Positions 43,865 to 52,902 of a DNA stretch of 64,000 nt are shown piece by piece. A model generated the notes under the pieces. The model was not told the origin of the DNA. It did no database searches and was given only the letters and a program-made list of their open reading frames with translations. The position numbers and the translations under genes were made by a program. Origin of the DNA: Fusobacterium varium (GTDB lineage Bacteria > Fusobacteriota > Fusobacteriia > Fusobacteriales > Fusobacteriaceae); the NCBI GenBank assembly GCA_021531615.1, contig JADYUE010000001.1:248001-312000 (forward strand). Direction: 5' to 3'. Within the stretch, counting starts at the first letter, position 1. Each line of letters begins with the position of its first letter.

Positions 43865-44650
43865 TTAATAATATTTTTTTAAAATTTTTATCAAACTTTC
43901 AATTAAAAATTTATTTCTTATTTTTCTTTTTAGTAAGTTAGTTGTAGAATGTTCTAAGTGATATATTTTTAAATTTTTATCAAAATAAATTTTTTTCTTT
44001 AATTTTCTTAATTCTTCTGCAATAAATATTTCTTCGCCATATAAAAAACTAAAATACTTTTGTTCTTTTATTAAAAAAAATTCTTTCTTTAATAAAAAGA
44101 AGGAACCATGAGGTGCATAAATATAAGAGGAATTTCTATTTTTCATTGAAACTATTTTTCTTTTTAAACTTCCAATTTTTTCATACATCATATCAATATA
44201 TACATTTTTTTTTATAAAAATAATTCTTTCTATCTTATTTTTTTTTAGTCTAATATTATAAAAAGGATTTTGATAACTTTGGTTATGTACAGAATAAATA
44301 TTAGGAGCTATACACCAAACCTCATCCGAATAATTTGTAGATGTAAAATCAAAATTTTTTATTTCTATATCTGTATTTGACAAAACAATCCATTGAGGTA
44401 AAGTTTTTAATTTTTTATATTCATTTATTCCATAAAATAATCCATTTAAATATCCTAAATTTTTATTTGGAGTAAAAATATTTATACTTAAATTATCTAT
44501 TTTTAATAGTTTTTCTAAGTCTTTAGTTAGAGAGTTATTAATAACTATAACTTCTTTTTTATTTTTTATTGTTCTTTTTATATTTAACAAAAAATTTTTA
44601 ACTTCCTCCTCATTTTTATAATTTATACATACAAATAATAATTCGTCCAT
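43865..44650 (-). CDS. GT2-like glycosyltransferase
   Basis: A 261-residue protein with the start of a GT-A fold: LFVCINYKNEEEVKNFLLNI at 5-24, a loop NKNLGYLNGLFYG near 83-95, and WIVLSNTDIEI with the metal-binding Asp-x-Asp-like pair (NTDIE). YAPHGSFFLLKKEFF and GEEIFIAEELRKL are in the acceptor part. This is close to rhamnosyltransferase-type members of GT2. Very AT-rich. The donor is unknown; dTDP-rhamnose would fit the locus but that is inference. Confidence 0.7.
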   Translation of the reverse strand: MDELLFVCINYKNEEEVKNFLLNIKRTIKNKKEVIVINNSLTKDLEKLLKIDNLSINIFTPNKNLGYLNGLFYGINEYKKLKTLPQWIVLSNTDIEIKNFDFTSTNYSDEVWCIAPNIYSVHNQSYQNPFYNIRLKKNKIERIIFIKKNVYIDMMYEKIGSLKRKIVSMKNRNSSYIYAPHGSFFLLKKEFFLIKEQKYFSFLYGEEIFIAEELRKLKKKIYFDKNLKIYHLEHSTTNLLKRKIRNKFLIESLIKILKKYY

Positions 44651-44686
44651 TTATACTCCTTTTCAAGAATATATCTTCTAAAAAAC

Positions 44687-45457
44687 TTATATATAGTATT
44701 TTTTTAATGCATTTATACAAAAGCATAATATATTCCATCCTGCTACTATTTTGTTAATATTTTCCTCTTGAGTTTGTATTTCCCAAACTTGTTGAATACT
44801 TTTAAACTTATTAGAAGAAAGAGACCCCTTACTGACTCTATAACGAACTAAAGTTTCATTTAATCCTTTTGCTATTATGCCTGTTCCAAGTAACTTTAAC
44901 CATGTTGCATAATCTTGTCCCCCTCTTCTAAGATGCATACGAAAATCGCCTATTTGTCTTCTATCCACTATCACAGAAGATGTTGCAATAATTGTATTCT
45001 GTAAAAGATATTTATAAGTACATTCTTCTTTTATACTTCTTTTTGGTTTAACAGTATTACTATCTTCATCTATCATTTCAATTGCTGTATAACAAAAAGA
45101 TGTATTAGTTTTCCTCATTAATGCTAATTGTTTATCGATTTTCTCTAAAAACCATATATCATCACTATCTAAAAATGCTACATATCTTCCCTTTGCTAAT
45201 TCAAGAGCTTTATTTCTTGCATGACCTGCTCCTAAGTTTTTAGCTTGCTTAAAATAAATAATATTTTTATTATTATTTTGATATTGTTTTATAATATTTT
45301 CTGAATTATCTTTTGAACAATCATCTATTAAAACTATTTCTATATTTTTATATGTTTGATTTAATACAGAATTTAAAGTTTCTTTAATAAATTTTTCAGA
45401 ATTATAGACAGGAATTATAACAGATACTAAATCTTCTTGAAATATTTTATTTCCCAT
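44687..45457 (-). CDS. GT2 family glycosyltransferase
   Basis: A 256-residue inverting glycosyltransferase. LVSVIIPVYNSEKFIKETL at 10-28, the nucleotide site LIDDCSKDNS, and AFLDSDDIWFLEKIDKQ with the metal-binding DSD. The C-terminal part has GGQDYATWLKLL, the usual ED/QD-x-x-xW acceptor block. This resembles the transferase that adds the second sugar in O-antigen loci. It lies 11 bases after the aminotransferase gene. Confidence 0.85.
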   Translation of the reverse strand: MGNKIFQEDLVSVIIPVYNSEKFIKETLNSVLNQTYKNIEIVLIDDCSKDNSENIIKQYQNNNKNIIYFKQAKNLGAGHARNKALELAKGRYVAFLDSDDIWFLEKIDKQLALMRKTNTSFCYTAIEMIDEDSNTVKPKRSIKEECTYKYLLQNTIIATSSVIVDRRQIGDFRMHLRRGGQDYATWLKLLGTGIIAKGLNETLVRYRVSKGSLSSNKFKSIQQVWEIQTQEENINKIVAGWNILCFCINALKKYYI

Positions 45458-45468
45458 TATTCATATCC

Positions 45469-46398
45469 TTAATATATTGGTGTTAACCAATTTAATCTAT
45501 TTTTAATTTTTCCTGTAACAACATTCAAATATAACTTGTGTAATTTATCTGTTAATTCTCCAGTATCACCATTCCCAACTTGGAATCTATCAATTGATAA
45601 AACAGGAGTTATTTCCATTGATGATCCACATAAAAAAGCTTCATCGCACATATATAATTCTGTTCTATCTATTGTTCTCTCTTCTACAACTAAACCTAAT
45701 TCTTCCTTTGCTAGTTTTATAACTGTATCTCTTGTTATACTTTCTAAAACGCTTTCTGTTATACTAGGAGTAATTAATTTCCCATTTTTTATTATAAATA
45801 AACACGAACCAGGACCTTCTGCTACCTTTCCATCTTTATTTAGAAATATTGTTGTATCATACCCATTTCTTAATGCTTCTAATTGTGCCATACGACTATT
45901 GATATAATTTGCTCCACATTTTATTCTTGGAGATATGGAATTATCATTAATTCTCTGCCAAGAACTTATACAACAATGTAAACCTTTTTTATTATATTCT
46001 GCACTTGTTCTTTTTTTAGGTATAGGAGCAATGAACATATTTACAGCTCCGTGAGATCCCCATGATCCAAATCCATCTACAAAAATTGTTTGTCTGACAG
46101 CAATATTTTCTCTATAATCATTTGCAATAATAATATCTATAAAAGCTCGTTTTAATTCATCTAATGTATATTTATCTTCTAACATAAGTAGTCTTTGAGA
46201 AGTCTTTAATCTTTTAAAGTGATCTTCTAAACGGAAAGCATATAATTGTTTTTCTTCTTCATTCCAATAACATACTATCCCCTCAAAAATATTAAGTCCA
46301 AATTGTGATGTTGGAGATAAAACATTTATTTTAGCATCATTTACATGTAAAACCTCTCCTCCTAACCAAATATATCTTTCTTCAAAACTTGTTTTCAT
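45469..46398 (-). CDS. Class IV aminotransferase (branched-chain aminotransferase-like)
   Basis: A 309-residue PLP enzyme of the BCAT/D-amino-acid aminotransferase fold. FGLNIFEGIVCYW near 33-45, the PLP lysine Lys160 in RIKCGANYINSRMAQLEA, the AEGPGSCLFIIKNGKLITP block at about 193-211 and ...AFLCGSSMEITPV near the end. IlvE would normally sit with amino-acid genes, but this one lies inside a polysaccharide operon, between an initiating transferase and glycosyltransferases and near an aldolase-decarboxylase fusion. A role in making an unusual amino acid or amino substituent is proposed; plain leucine/valine/isoleucine synthesis is the alternative. Confidence 0.82.
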   Translation of the reverse strand: MKTSFEERYIWLGGEVLHVNDAKINVLSPTSQFGLNIFEGIVCYWNEEEKQLYAFRLEDHFKRLKTSQRLLMLEDKYTLDELKRAFIDIIIANDYRENIAVRQTIFVDGFGSWGSHGAVNMFIAPIPKKRTSAEYNKKGLHCCISSWQRINDNSISPRIKCGANYINSRMAQLEALRNGYDTTIFLNKDGKVAEGPGSCLFIIKNGKLITPSITESVLESITRDTVIKLAKEELGLVVEERTIDRTELYMCDEAFLCGSSMEITPVLSIDRFQVGNGDTGELTDKLHKLYLNVVTGKIKNRLNWLTPIY

Positions 46399-46407
46399 TT
46401 TTCCTCC

Positions 46408-47088
46408 TTAATCCTCATCTGGAAGATGAGCAATTCTTATAATTTCTTCTTCCGCTAATTGTGCTGCTTTAACATCATCTAAACTATCATCTATCTTTTC
46501 TTCATATATATTTTTACTTTTAAATACTTTTATGGTTGTTTCAATTAAAATTTGAATATCTAACAATATACCTCTTGTCTGAAATAGATCTATATATTGA
46601 TTATCATATTTTACTTTCTCTTCCCAAGAATTTTCATTTCTTCCCCTTACTTGTGCTAAACCAGTTATTCCTGCCTTCATTTTAAATCTTTTTTTATATT
46701 TTTTATTTAAAGTATCAAAATCACCCAATTCATATACTACACATGGTCTTGGACCTACTAATGAAAGTTCACCTTTTAATACATTTAATAACTGTGGAAG
46801 TTCATCTAAACTTGTATCTCTTAAAAATCTTCCTATTTTAGTTACTCTTGGATCATTAGCAAAATTAAATAATCCTGTTCCTTGTTTTTCTGCATTTATA
46901 CACATAGATCTAAATTTATATATTTTAAAAATTTCTCCATTTATTGTTCTTCTTTCTTGTTTAAAAAAAATAGGTCCTTTTGAGTCAATTTTTATTCCAA
47001 TAGCTATAATCAGAAAAATAGGAGATAAAAATACAAGTCCTATTAATGAGCAAACAATATCAAAACATCTTTTTAAAAATAACTTCAT
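46408..47088 (-). CDS. Initiating undecaprenyl-phosphate sugar phosphotransferase (WcaJ/PglC family)
   Basis: A 226-residue enzyme that transfers a sugar-1-phosphate to undecaprenyl phosphate, the first step of repeat-unit synthesis. One membrane helix or hairpin (about 9-31) with KRCFDIVCSLIGLVFLSP, then GPIFFKQERR, IYKFRSM, RDTSLDELPQLLNVLKGE and LVGPRPCV, and GITGLAQVRGRN. It is the small PglC-like form without the WcaJ N-terminal helices. The ATG at 47088 was preferred to one four codons earlier because GAGG stands six bases before it. Length and motifs are complete. The C-terminal tail is acidic. Confidence 0.9.
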   Translation of the reverse strand: MKLFLKRCFDIVCSLIGLVFLSPIFLIIAIGIKIDSKGPIFFKQERRTINGEIFKIYKFRSMCINAEKQGTGLFNFANDPRVTKIGRFLRDTSLDELPQLLNVLKGELSLVGPRPCVVYELGDFDTLNKKYKKRFKMKAGITGLAQVRGRNENSWEEKVKYDNQYIDLFQTRGILLDIQILIETTIKVFKSKNIYEEKIDDSLDDVKAAQLAEEEIIRIAHLPDED

Positions 47089-47102
47089 TTTATACCTCAT
47101 TA

Positions 47103-49157
47103 TTAAAATTTAAATGTATGAAAAATATCATCAAAGTATTCTTGCCTTTTAATTACTTCTATTTCTTTTTCGTTACAAATATCTAAAACTGGAAAATTAG
47201 GAAGAATAAATGGTGGTTTTAAAACAACAGAATAAGATCCTACATTCCCAAAAACGACAATATCTCCTACAGCTAACTCTCCTATATAGTGCCTATACAA
47301 ATAATCTGACTCTATACAAGTAAATCCTCCAAAGTCAAGGTCTTCATATTTAGAAGACTGATTCTTTGATTTTAATATTGTAAGTGGTGGATTTTTAGTA
47401 TTTAATGTTGGATTTATATTATAGATACTTCCTAATAAAGTTGCTATACTCTTTCCACGAATATTTTTTATGTTGACTACTCTTGATATAAATTTCATAC
47501 AATCTCCAACAAGAGCACTTCCTGGTTCTATTAGCATTAAGGGCTGTTTTGTTTTATTTTTAAAATGCTTTGCAAAAACTACTGCAACTTCCTCTGCATA
47601 ATCGTTATACGACGGAATTTCTGTATCAAATTGTTTTTTTAGGCTCTCATCCATTTTTCCAAATAATCCCCCACCTAAATCAATATGATCAGGAACTATT
47701 TTTAAACTTTCTAAAAGATCTAGCATTTTTTCAACTCTTGGTTTCCATGTTTTTAAAGCTCTTGTTGCAAAATGACATTGTAATCCTATTAAATATAAAT
47801 TAGGATACTCTTTTGTTAACATTAAAGCATCTTTAAACTCTTTTGAGTTAATATCGAAACCAAATCTTGATACAACATTATCATTAATTTCAAAGTTACA
47901 ACGAATTCCTATATTTAAAGTTTTTTTAGGATATTGTTGAGCTAGTTTTTCAATAAAAGATAGCTCATATTCTGAATCTAAGTTTACTGTTCCTCCCATT
48001 AAAAGTAATTCCTCTACCTTTTTTAAATTTTTATATGGTCCATTCCATATAATTTTTTCAGGAGAAACACCTATTCTAAGAGCAATTTCCATCTCCATAT
48101 CAGAAACAACTTCCGCATACCCTCCTAATTCATTAACAATCCTACAAAATTTTGGGATATAATTTGTTTTATAAGAATAAGCTATATTAAAATTATGATA
48201 AATTCTAGAAAAACTCTCTTTTAACTCAATAAAATTTTTCTTGAATTGTTCTGAATCAAGTAAATAATATGCATCTCCATAAACTTTACAAATTTCATTT
48301 ATCTTTTCATAATTAAAGTTCATTTTAAATTTTCTCCCATAAATATTTTTAATTATTAATTCTATATCTTTTTTTATATTTAATTTATTAACGATAAAAT
48401 CTTCTTCTTTTTTCTTTTCCAATTTTTCTTCATATTTATATAAATCATTTAGATTCTTTTTAAAAATATTTTCTATTTCATTGACATTATTTATTACATT
48501 AGTATTACAAAAACTCCTAGATAAAATAACTCTTGAGGATCCTAGACGATAATGTTCCATTAAAATTTTTTCAGCTGGAAGCTTACCTTCTCCTAACTTC
48601 GCTATTCCACCAAATCCATAAGGAATATTATATTTTTTTATTTTTTCACAAATCCCTTCAACTATCCCATTTGTAAGTGGTTCAAACATAAAAGAAAGAT
48701 TATAGCTTAAATGTAAATCATTTAAACCTATATGAATTTCATCAAAACCACCATTTTTTAAAACTTCATCTAAGCATTGCACAGCTTCTTTAGTTTCTAA
48801 TAATAATGTAGTCTTAACTCTCCCTTTAATAATTTCTAAAAAAGTTTTAACATCTTGAAAAGATTTCCACATTGGAAGCATTATCATATCAGCTCCAGCT
48901 TCAATTACTTGATTTATTTCCTCTATTGAACTTTCATTTATAGGATTTACTCTAACTAACATTTCTGAAATATTTAGTAATGGTTTTATTTTTTTTATAT
49001 CTTCTATTGAATGATTAGACTTTACTGAATCTAGATGTCCTTGTCTTTCCTCTTTTCCAAGAGTTTCTAAATCTATCCAAATTCTATCCACTCCATATTT
49101 TTGAGCTATTTTAGCAACTTCTATATCATTTGTTATATACATTAGTTTTAAGAACAT
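47103..49157 (-). CDS. Fusion of an HpcH/HpaI aldolase and a PLP-dependent (DapDC/ODC-fold) decarboxylase
   Basis: A 684-residue fusion. Residues 1-240 form an HpcH/HpaI-type class II aldolase barrel (metal site Glu121 in LLLETKEA and Asp147 in GLNDLHLS), which in this family adds pyruvate or a similar acid to an aldehyde. After a Lys/Glu-rich linker (about 240-280), residues 285-684 are a fold III PLP decarboxylase: PLP Lys330 in AYSYKTNYIP, glycine loop HIDLGGGLFG (491-500), EPGSALVG (545-552) and the second-site Cys614 in FTCIESD. All catalytic residues look intact in both halves. It lies next to an aminotransferase gene. Its reaction is unknown; it may be the key step of a dedicated amine or amino-acid route for the polysaccharide. 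Confidence 0.82.
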   Translation of the reverse strand: MFLKLMYITNDIEVAKIAQKYGVDRIWIDLETLGKEERQGHLDSVKSNHSIEDIKKIKPLLNISEMLVRVNPINESSIEEINQVIEAGADMIMLPMWKSFQDVKTFLEIIKGRVKTTLLLETKEAVQCLDEVLKNGGFDEIHIGLNDLHLSYNLSFMFEPLTNGIVEGICEKIKKYNIPYGFGGIAKLGEGKLPAEKILMEHYRLGSSRVILSRSFCNTNVINNVNEIENIFKKNLNDLYKYEEKLEKKKEEDFIVNKLNIKKDIELIIKNIYGRKFKMNFNYEKINEICKVYGDAYYLLDSEQFKKNFIELKESFSRIYHNFNIAYSYKTNYIPKFCRIVNELGGYAEVVSDMEMEIALRIGVSPEKIIWNGPYKNLKKVEELLLMGGTVNLDSEYELSFIEKLAQQYPKKTLNIGIRCNFEINDNVVSRFGFDINSKEFKDALMLTKEYPNLYLIGLQCHFATRALKTWKPRVEKMLDLLESLKIVPDHIDLGGGLFGKMDESLKKQFDTEIPSYNDYAEEVAVVFAKHFKNKTKQPLMLIEPGSALVGDCMKFISRVVNIKNIRGKSIATLLGSIYNINPTLNTKNPPLTILKSKNQSSKYEDLDFGGFTCIESDYLYRHYIGELAVGDIVVFGNVGSYSVVLKPPFILPNFPVLDICNEKEIEVIKRQEYFDDIFHTFKF

Positions 49158-49185
49158 TTTCTCTTCTCTCCTAAAAATTTAATTA

Positions 49186-51327
49186 TTAATTATATTTCAC
49201 TTCCTTATACGACACTACCAGTTCTTTCATAATTTTTTTAATCTCTTCAATATTTGGATTTTTAATACACTGTTCCAACTTATCAAAATATTTAGTTATA
49301 TCCACTGATCCATCTTCTATTTTTGTTATAAATATCTTCTTATTCTCTGTTTTTATTGCAGAATTAACATCATATAAAAGCTCCTCGTATAATTTCTCTC
49401 CTGGTCTTAACCCTACAATATCTATTCCCACATTGGCATTTGAAAGTCTTATCATACTTTTTGCTAAGTCATAAATTTTTACAGGTTTTCCCATATCAAG
49501 AATAAATATCTCTCCACCCTTTCCTATTGTTCCTGCTTCAATAGCAAGCTGAGCAGCTTCAGGAATAGTCATAAAATATCTTGTTATATCTCTATGAGTA
49601 ACTGTTAAATTTTTCCCCTCTGATATTAATTTTCTAAATATTGGAATTACACTTCCATTACTTCCCAATACATTTCCAAATCTTACTGCCATAAACTTAG
49701 TCTTTGATATTTTATTCATATGCTCTATTACTAACTCACAAGCCCTTTTACTTGCTCCCATAAGATTTGTAGGATTTACAGCTTTATCTGTGGAGATAAG
49801 AACCATTCTCTCTACTCCATATTTATCTGCACATTCTGCAACTTTTTTAGTTCCAAAGATATTATTCTTTATAGCTTCTTCTGGATTATGTTCCATTAAA
49901 GGTACATGTTTATGTGCTGCTGCATGAAATACTATATTCGGTTTATATTTCTCAAAAAGAAACTCCAATTTCTCTTTTTCTCTTATATTACATATCTCTG
50001 ATATCAAGTCTAAATTTGGATATTTTCTTTTAAGCTCAAGTTCTAAGAAATAAATATCATTTTCATTTACATCAAGAGTTACAAGTTTTTTAGGATTATA
50101 CTTAGCTATTTGTCTCGCAAGCTCAGATCCTATACTTCCTGCTCCTCCAGTTACAAATATCGTCTTTTCTTCTATTAACTCTCTTATACTTCCATCATTA
50201 ATTACAATCTCATCTCTTCCTAATAAATCTTCTATTCTTACATCTCTTATTTGAGAAGCAAGAGATTCTCCTTCTAAAATTTCTGATATTGAAGGTACTG
50301 TCTTTATATTTATTTCTTCAAACTTTTGAATTTTTTCAACAATTCTTCCTATCTCTGAGCCATGAATTGAAGGAAGTGCAAGAAGAAGTTTCTCTATTTT
50401 TTCATTTTTTATTATTATTTCTAAACTTTCTTTATTTCCTAAAACTTTTATATTATAGATTTCACTCCCTATTTTCTTCTTATCATCATCAATAAATCCT
50501 ATTATTTCATAAGGAAATAATGGATTAGTCATATACTCTCTGGCTAATATTGCACCTGCTTCTCCTGCTCCATATATCAGAGTTCTTTTAATATCCTTTA
50601 TATTTTTATGTGGTCTACCATAATATCTTTTTAATCTAAAAACATATCTTCCTAAAAGTTGCATTGACACTGAAAGAATAAGTATTATCAAAAGAGTTGT
50701 TACAGGAAATATATGTTCTTTATTTATGTACATAAAAAAGAGAAATACTATTGCAGTACCTATATTAAGTATTAAAATATTTAATACATCAAGAATATTT
50801 GTATAACTCCAACTTTTTTCACTTACCTTTTTATATACATACCCAACAAGAAAGATTCCTAAATATGTAATTACATACTCTTTTCTTAAATATTCATACC
50901 AATTAAAAGAAAATTTAAGTATAAAAGCTATGATTATTCCAACAATAACACTTATAGAATCTATTAAAAATTTTGCTAAATTTCTTTTATTTATTAAATT
51001 CGGACTGTATCTTTCAGCTTTACCATATGAAATTTTTTTTAATAATTCATATAGTATCTTTTGATAAACTGAAAATACTAAAAATACTGTAAATATTGAA
51101 ATATCTTTATAGAAAAAGAGAAATATCATAAAAACAATAAGATTTATGAAGATAGGATTTTGTTTAGATCTTTTTTCAAATTGTAAATTATCTGTAGAAT
51201 AGTAAAAAAATATTAACATTCCAAAAAGTCCATAGACTGCAGTATTAATACTAAATCCTGTTATTTTAAACATTATTTGATATACGACAAAAAGTAACAT
51301 TGTATAAATAATTGCTAATTTATCCAT
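49186..51327 (-). CDS. Membrane nucleoside-diphosphate-sugar dehydratase (CapD/FlaA1/WbpM type)
   Basis: A 713-residue membrane enzyme, probably a UDP-HexNAc 4,6-dehydratase that opens the route to a deoxy-amino sugar. About seven to eight helices occupy the first 230 residues, then a CoA-binding-like domain with YGAGEAG (252-258), then the SDR catalytic domain with FVTGGAGSIGSELARQ (391-406) and STDKAVNPTNLMGASKR, where Met523 stands in place of the usual catalytic Tyr and Lys527 is kept; this Met form is normal for the PglF/WbpM group. The membrane part is longer than the usual four helices, by about 100 residues. First gene of the polysaccharide operon; AAGGTG precedes the ATG. Confidence 0.9.
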   Translation of the reverse strand: MDKLAIIYTMLLFVVYQIMFKITGFSINTAVYGLFGMLIFFYYSTDNLQFEKRSKQNPIFINLIVFMIFLFFYKDISIFTVFLVFSVYQKILYELLKKISYGKAERYSPNLINKRNLAKFLIDSISVIVGIIIAFILKFSFNWYEYLRKEYVITYLGIFLVGYVYKKVSEKSWSYTNILDVLNILILNIGTAIVFLFFMYINKEHIFPVTTLLIILILSVSMQLLGRYVFRLKRYYGRPHKNIKDIKRTLIYGAGEAGAILAREYMTNPLFPYEIIGFIDDDKKKIGSEIYNIKVLGNKESLEIIIKNEKIEKLLLALPSIHGSEIGRIVEKIQKFEEINIKTVPSISEILEGESLASQIRDVRIEDLLGRDEIVINDGSIRELIEEKTIFVTGGAGSIGSELARQIAKYNPKKLVTLDVNENDIYFLELELKRKYPNLDLISEICNIREKEKLEFLFEKYKPNIVFHAAAHKHVPLMEHNPEEAIKNNIFGTKKVAECADKYGVERMVLISTDKAVNPTNLMGASKRACELVIEHMNKISKTKFMAVRFGNVLGSNGSVIPIFRKLISEGKNLTVTHRDITRYFMTIPEAAQLAIEAGTIGKGGEIFILDMGKPVKIYDLAKSMIRLSNANVGIDIVGLRPGEKLYEELLYDVNSAIKTENKKIFITKIEDGSVDITKYFDKLEQCIKNPNIEEIKKIMKELVVSYKEVKYN

Positions 51328-51341
51328 ATTTTCACCTTAAT

Positions 51342-51385
51342 AAACTTTCTTAAATTTTGATAAAAAAGTTTTTTCTCTCCCCCTT
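51342..51385 (-). promoter_or_regulatory. Leader hairpin before the polysaccharide operon
   Basis: AAACTTTCTTA (51342-51352) pairs with TAAAAAAGTTT (51361-51371) with one mismatch-like G-U pair, around eight bases. A purine tract AAGGGGGAGAG (51385-51375) stands just upstream of it on the minus strand. The rest of 51328-51665 holds the operon promoter, a terminator and no gene. Confidence 0.5.
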
Positions 51386-51423
51386 AAACAAATTTTAAGT
51401 TATATTAAACTTTATTTACTACT

Positions 51424-51452
51424 AAGGTACTACTTTTTCTTATTTTTGTCAA
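51424..51452 (-). promoter_or_regulatory. Candidate promoter of the polysaccharide operon
   Basis: A perfect TTGACA (51452-51447) and a poor TACCTT (51429-51424) on the minus strand, 17 bases apart. The implied leader is about 90 bases. The weak -10 would suit control by an activator or by a change in DNA shape. Confidence 0.5.
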
Positions 51453-51560
51453 TTCCAAAAAATTCGTTAAATAGTTATTTTAAATTAAAAAATATAACAT
51501 TTATATGTGTTTATACATATTTTAATTTATTGCATAGAGAATCTTTGTTTTTTCAGCCCC

Positions 51561-51606
51561 AAAAAACAAAAAAGAGTGACCAACATAATTTTTATGTCGT
51601 CACTCT
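51561..51606 (-). terminator. Terminator after the aminopeptidase gene
   Basis: AGAGTGA (51573-51579) pairs with TCACTCT (51600-51606), with a further ACATAA/TTATGT stem inside. On the minus strand a long T-run (51572-51561) follows. Confidence 0.85.
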
Positions 51607-51665
51607 CTTTTGCATTCCCCTGCCAAGGAATTATATTTTATCACTTTCCAACCTATCAGTAAAGA

Positions 51666-52892
51666 TTATTTACAAAAATTCCCATCTTTCATTATCAGAA
51701 TCTCTTCACCATCTTCTGCTACCCCTACAATCTCTAAATCACTTGTTCCAACCATAAAATCTTCATGGACCATAGAGATATTAACACCGTGTTTCTTTAA
51801 TTCCTTCTCATTCATCTCACTTCCACCCTCTAAACAAACAGGATATGCTTGTCCTAAAGCTAAGTGGCAAGAGGCATTTTCATCAAAAAGTGTATTATAG
51901 AAAACTGTATTTGAGTTAGAAATTGGTGAATCATAAGGTACAAGTGCAACCTCACCTAAATATCTAGCTCCATCATCAGAATCTAAAAGTTTAATCAGAG
52001 TTTCTTCTCCCTTCTCTGCTCCTACTTCAACAACCTTTCCATCTTTAAATTTTAAATAGAAATTTTCAATTAGATTTCCACCATAACAAAATGGTTTACT
52101 ACTATATACAATACCATTAACTTCATCTTTCTTAGGTAGAGTAAATACTTCCTCTGTTGGCATATTTGCTACAAAATATACTCCATCTTTTGAAGTTTCT
52201 CCACCAGCTGTCCAAATATGTCCCTTTGGTAATCCTATCTCTAAATCTGTTCCTAAAGAGTTTCTATATCTTAATTTTCTAAATTTCATACTATTTAGAT
52301 AGTTCATAGTATCTTTTAAATTTGTCAGATGTTTATTCCACTCTTCAACAGGATTTTCACTATCTGCTCTCACTATTGAAAGTATTTGATTCCATAATTT
52401 TTTCTTTGCCTCTTCTCCTTGAAGTTCAGGATATATTTTTTTGCTCCAAGCATCAGTAGGAATTGATACTACACACCATTGAATTTCATTATTCATAGCC
52501 TTTTCATAGTATCCTTTCAAAGCGATACTTCTAGCTTTTTGAGCTCTTGCAACTCTCTCTTGATTTACATCTTTTAAAATCTCTGGATCAGTAGCATAGA
52601 TACTTAAAAAAGCTGCTCCTTTCTCTGCATAATCTTTCATCATATCAGCTTGATATTTAGGATAGATATCAAAAATCTCTTCAGCTCCATAAATATACCT
52701 ATATTTTCCACAAACTTCATCTACCCAATTTATAACTACCTCTTTAGCTCCAAATTTATATGCTATTTCTACAAATTTTCTAGTAAATTCAAAAGTTTCC
52801 ACTGGTGCACTTACAACTAAAATTTGTCCCTTTTGTATATTTATTCCTATTCTAATAATCAGTTCTATATAGTTAGCAATCTCTTTTCTCAT
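51666..52892 (-). CDS. Aminopeptidase of the M29 (AmpS/PepS) family
   Basis: A 408-residue metallo-aminopeptidase that removes N-terminal residues from peptides in the cytoplasm. The C-terminal half has the metal and active-site blocks: GEVALVPYDSPISNSNTVFYN, FDENASCHLALGQAYPVCLEGG, and VSMVHEDFMVGTSDLEI-like VNISMVHEDFMVGTSDLEIV; and RYRNSLGTDLEIGLPKGHIWTAGGE lies in the middle. Length fits AmpS/PepS. It lies 10 bases after the hydrolase-like gene and forms a two-gene unit with it. Confidence 0.9.
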   Translation of the reverse strand: MRKEIANYIELIIRIGINIQKGQILVVSAPVETFEFTRKFVEIAYKFGAKEVVINWVDEVCGKYRYIYGAEEIFDIYPKYQADMMKDYAEKGAAFLSIYATDPEILKDVNQERVARAQKARSIALKGYYEKAMNNEIQWCVVSIPTDAWSKKIYPELQGEEAKKKLWNQILSIVRADSENPVEEWNKHLTNLKDTMNYLNSMKFRKLRYRNSLGTDLEIGLPKGHIWTAGGETSKDGVYFVANMPTEEVFTLPKKDEVNGIVYSSKPFCYGGNLIENFYLKFKDGKVVEVGAEKGEETLIKLLDSDDGARYLGEVALVPYDSPISNSNTVFYNTLFDENASCHLALGQAYPVCLEGGSEMNEKELKKHGVNISMVHEDFMVGTSDLEIVGVAEDGEEILIMKDGNFCK

Positions 52893-52902
52893 TCTCTTCT
52901 CC

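Noticed and set aside
51328-51560. JUMPstart or ops element before the polysaccharide operon
   Set aside because: Neither GGCGGTAG nor the longer JUMPstart sequence occurs; the AGTAGTA repeats are only weakly similar.
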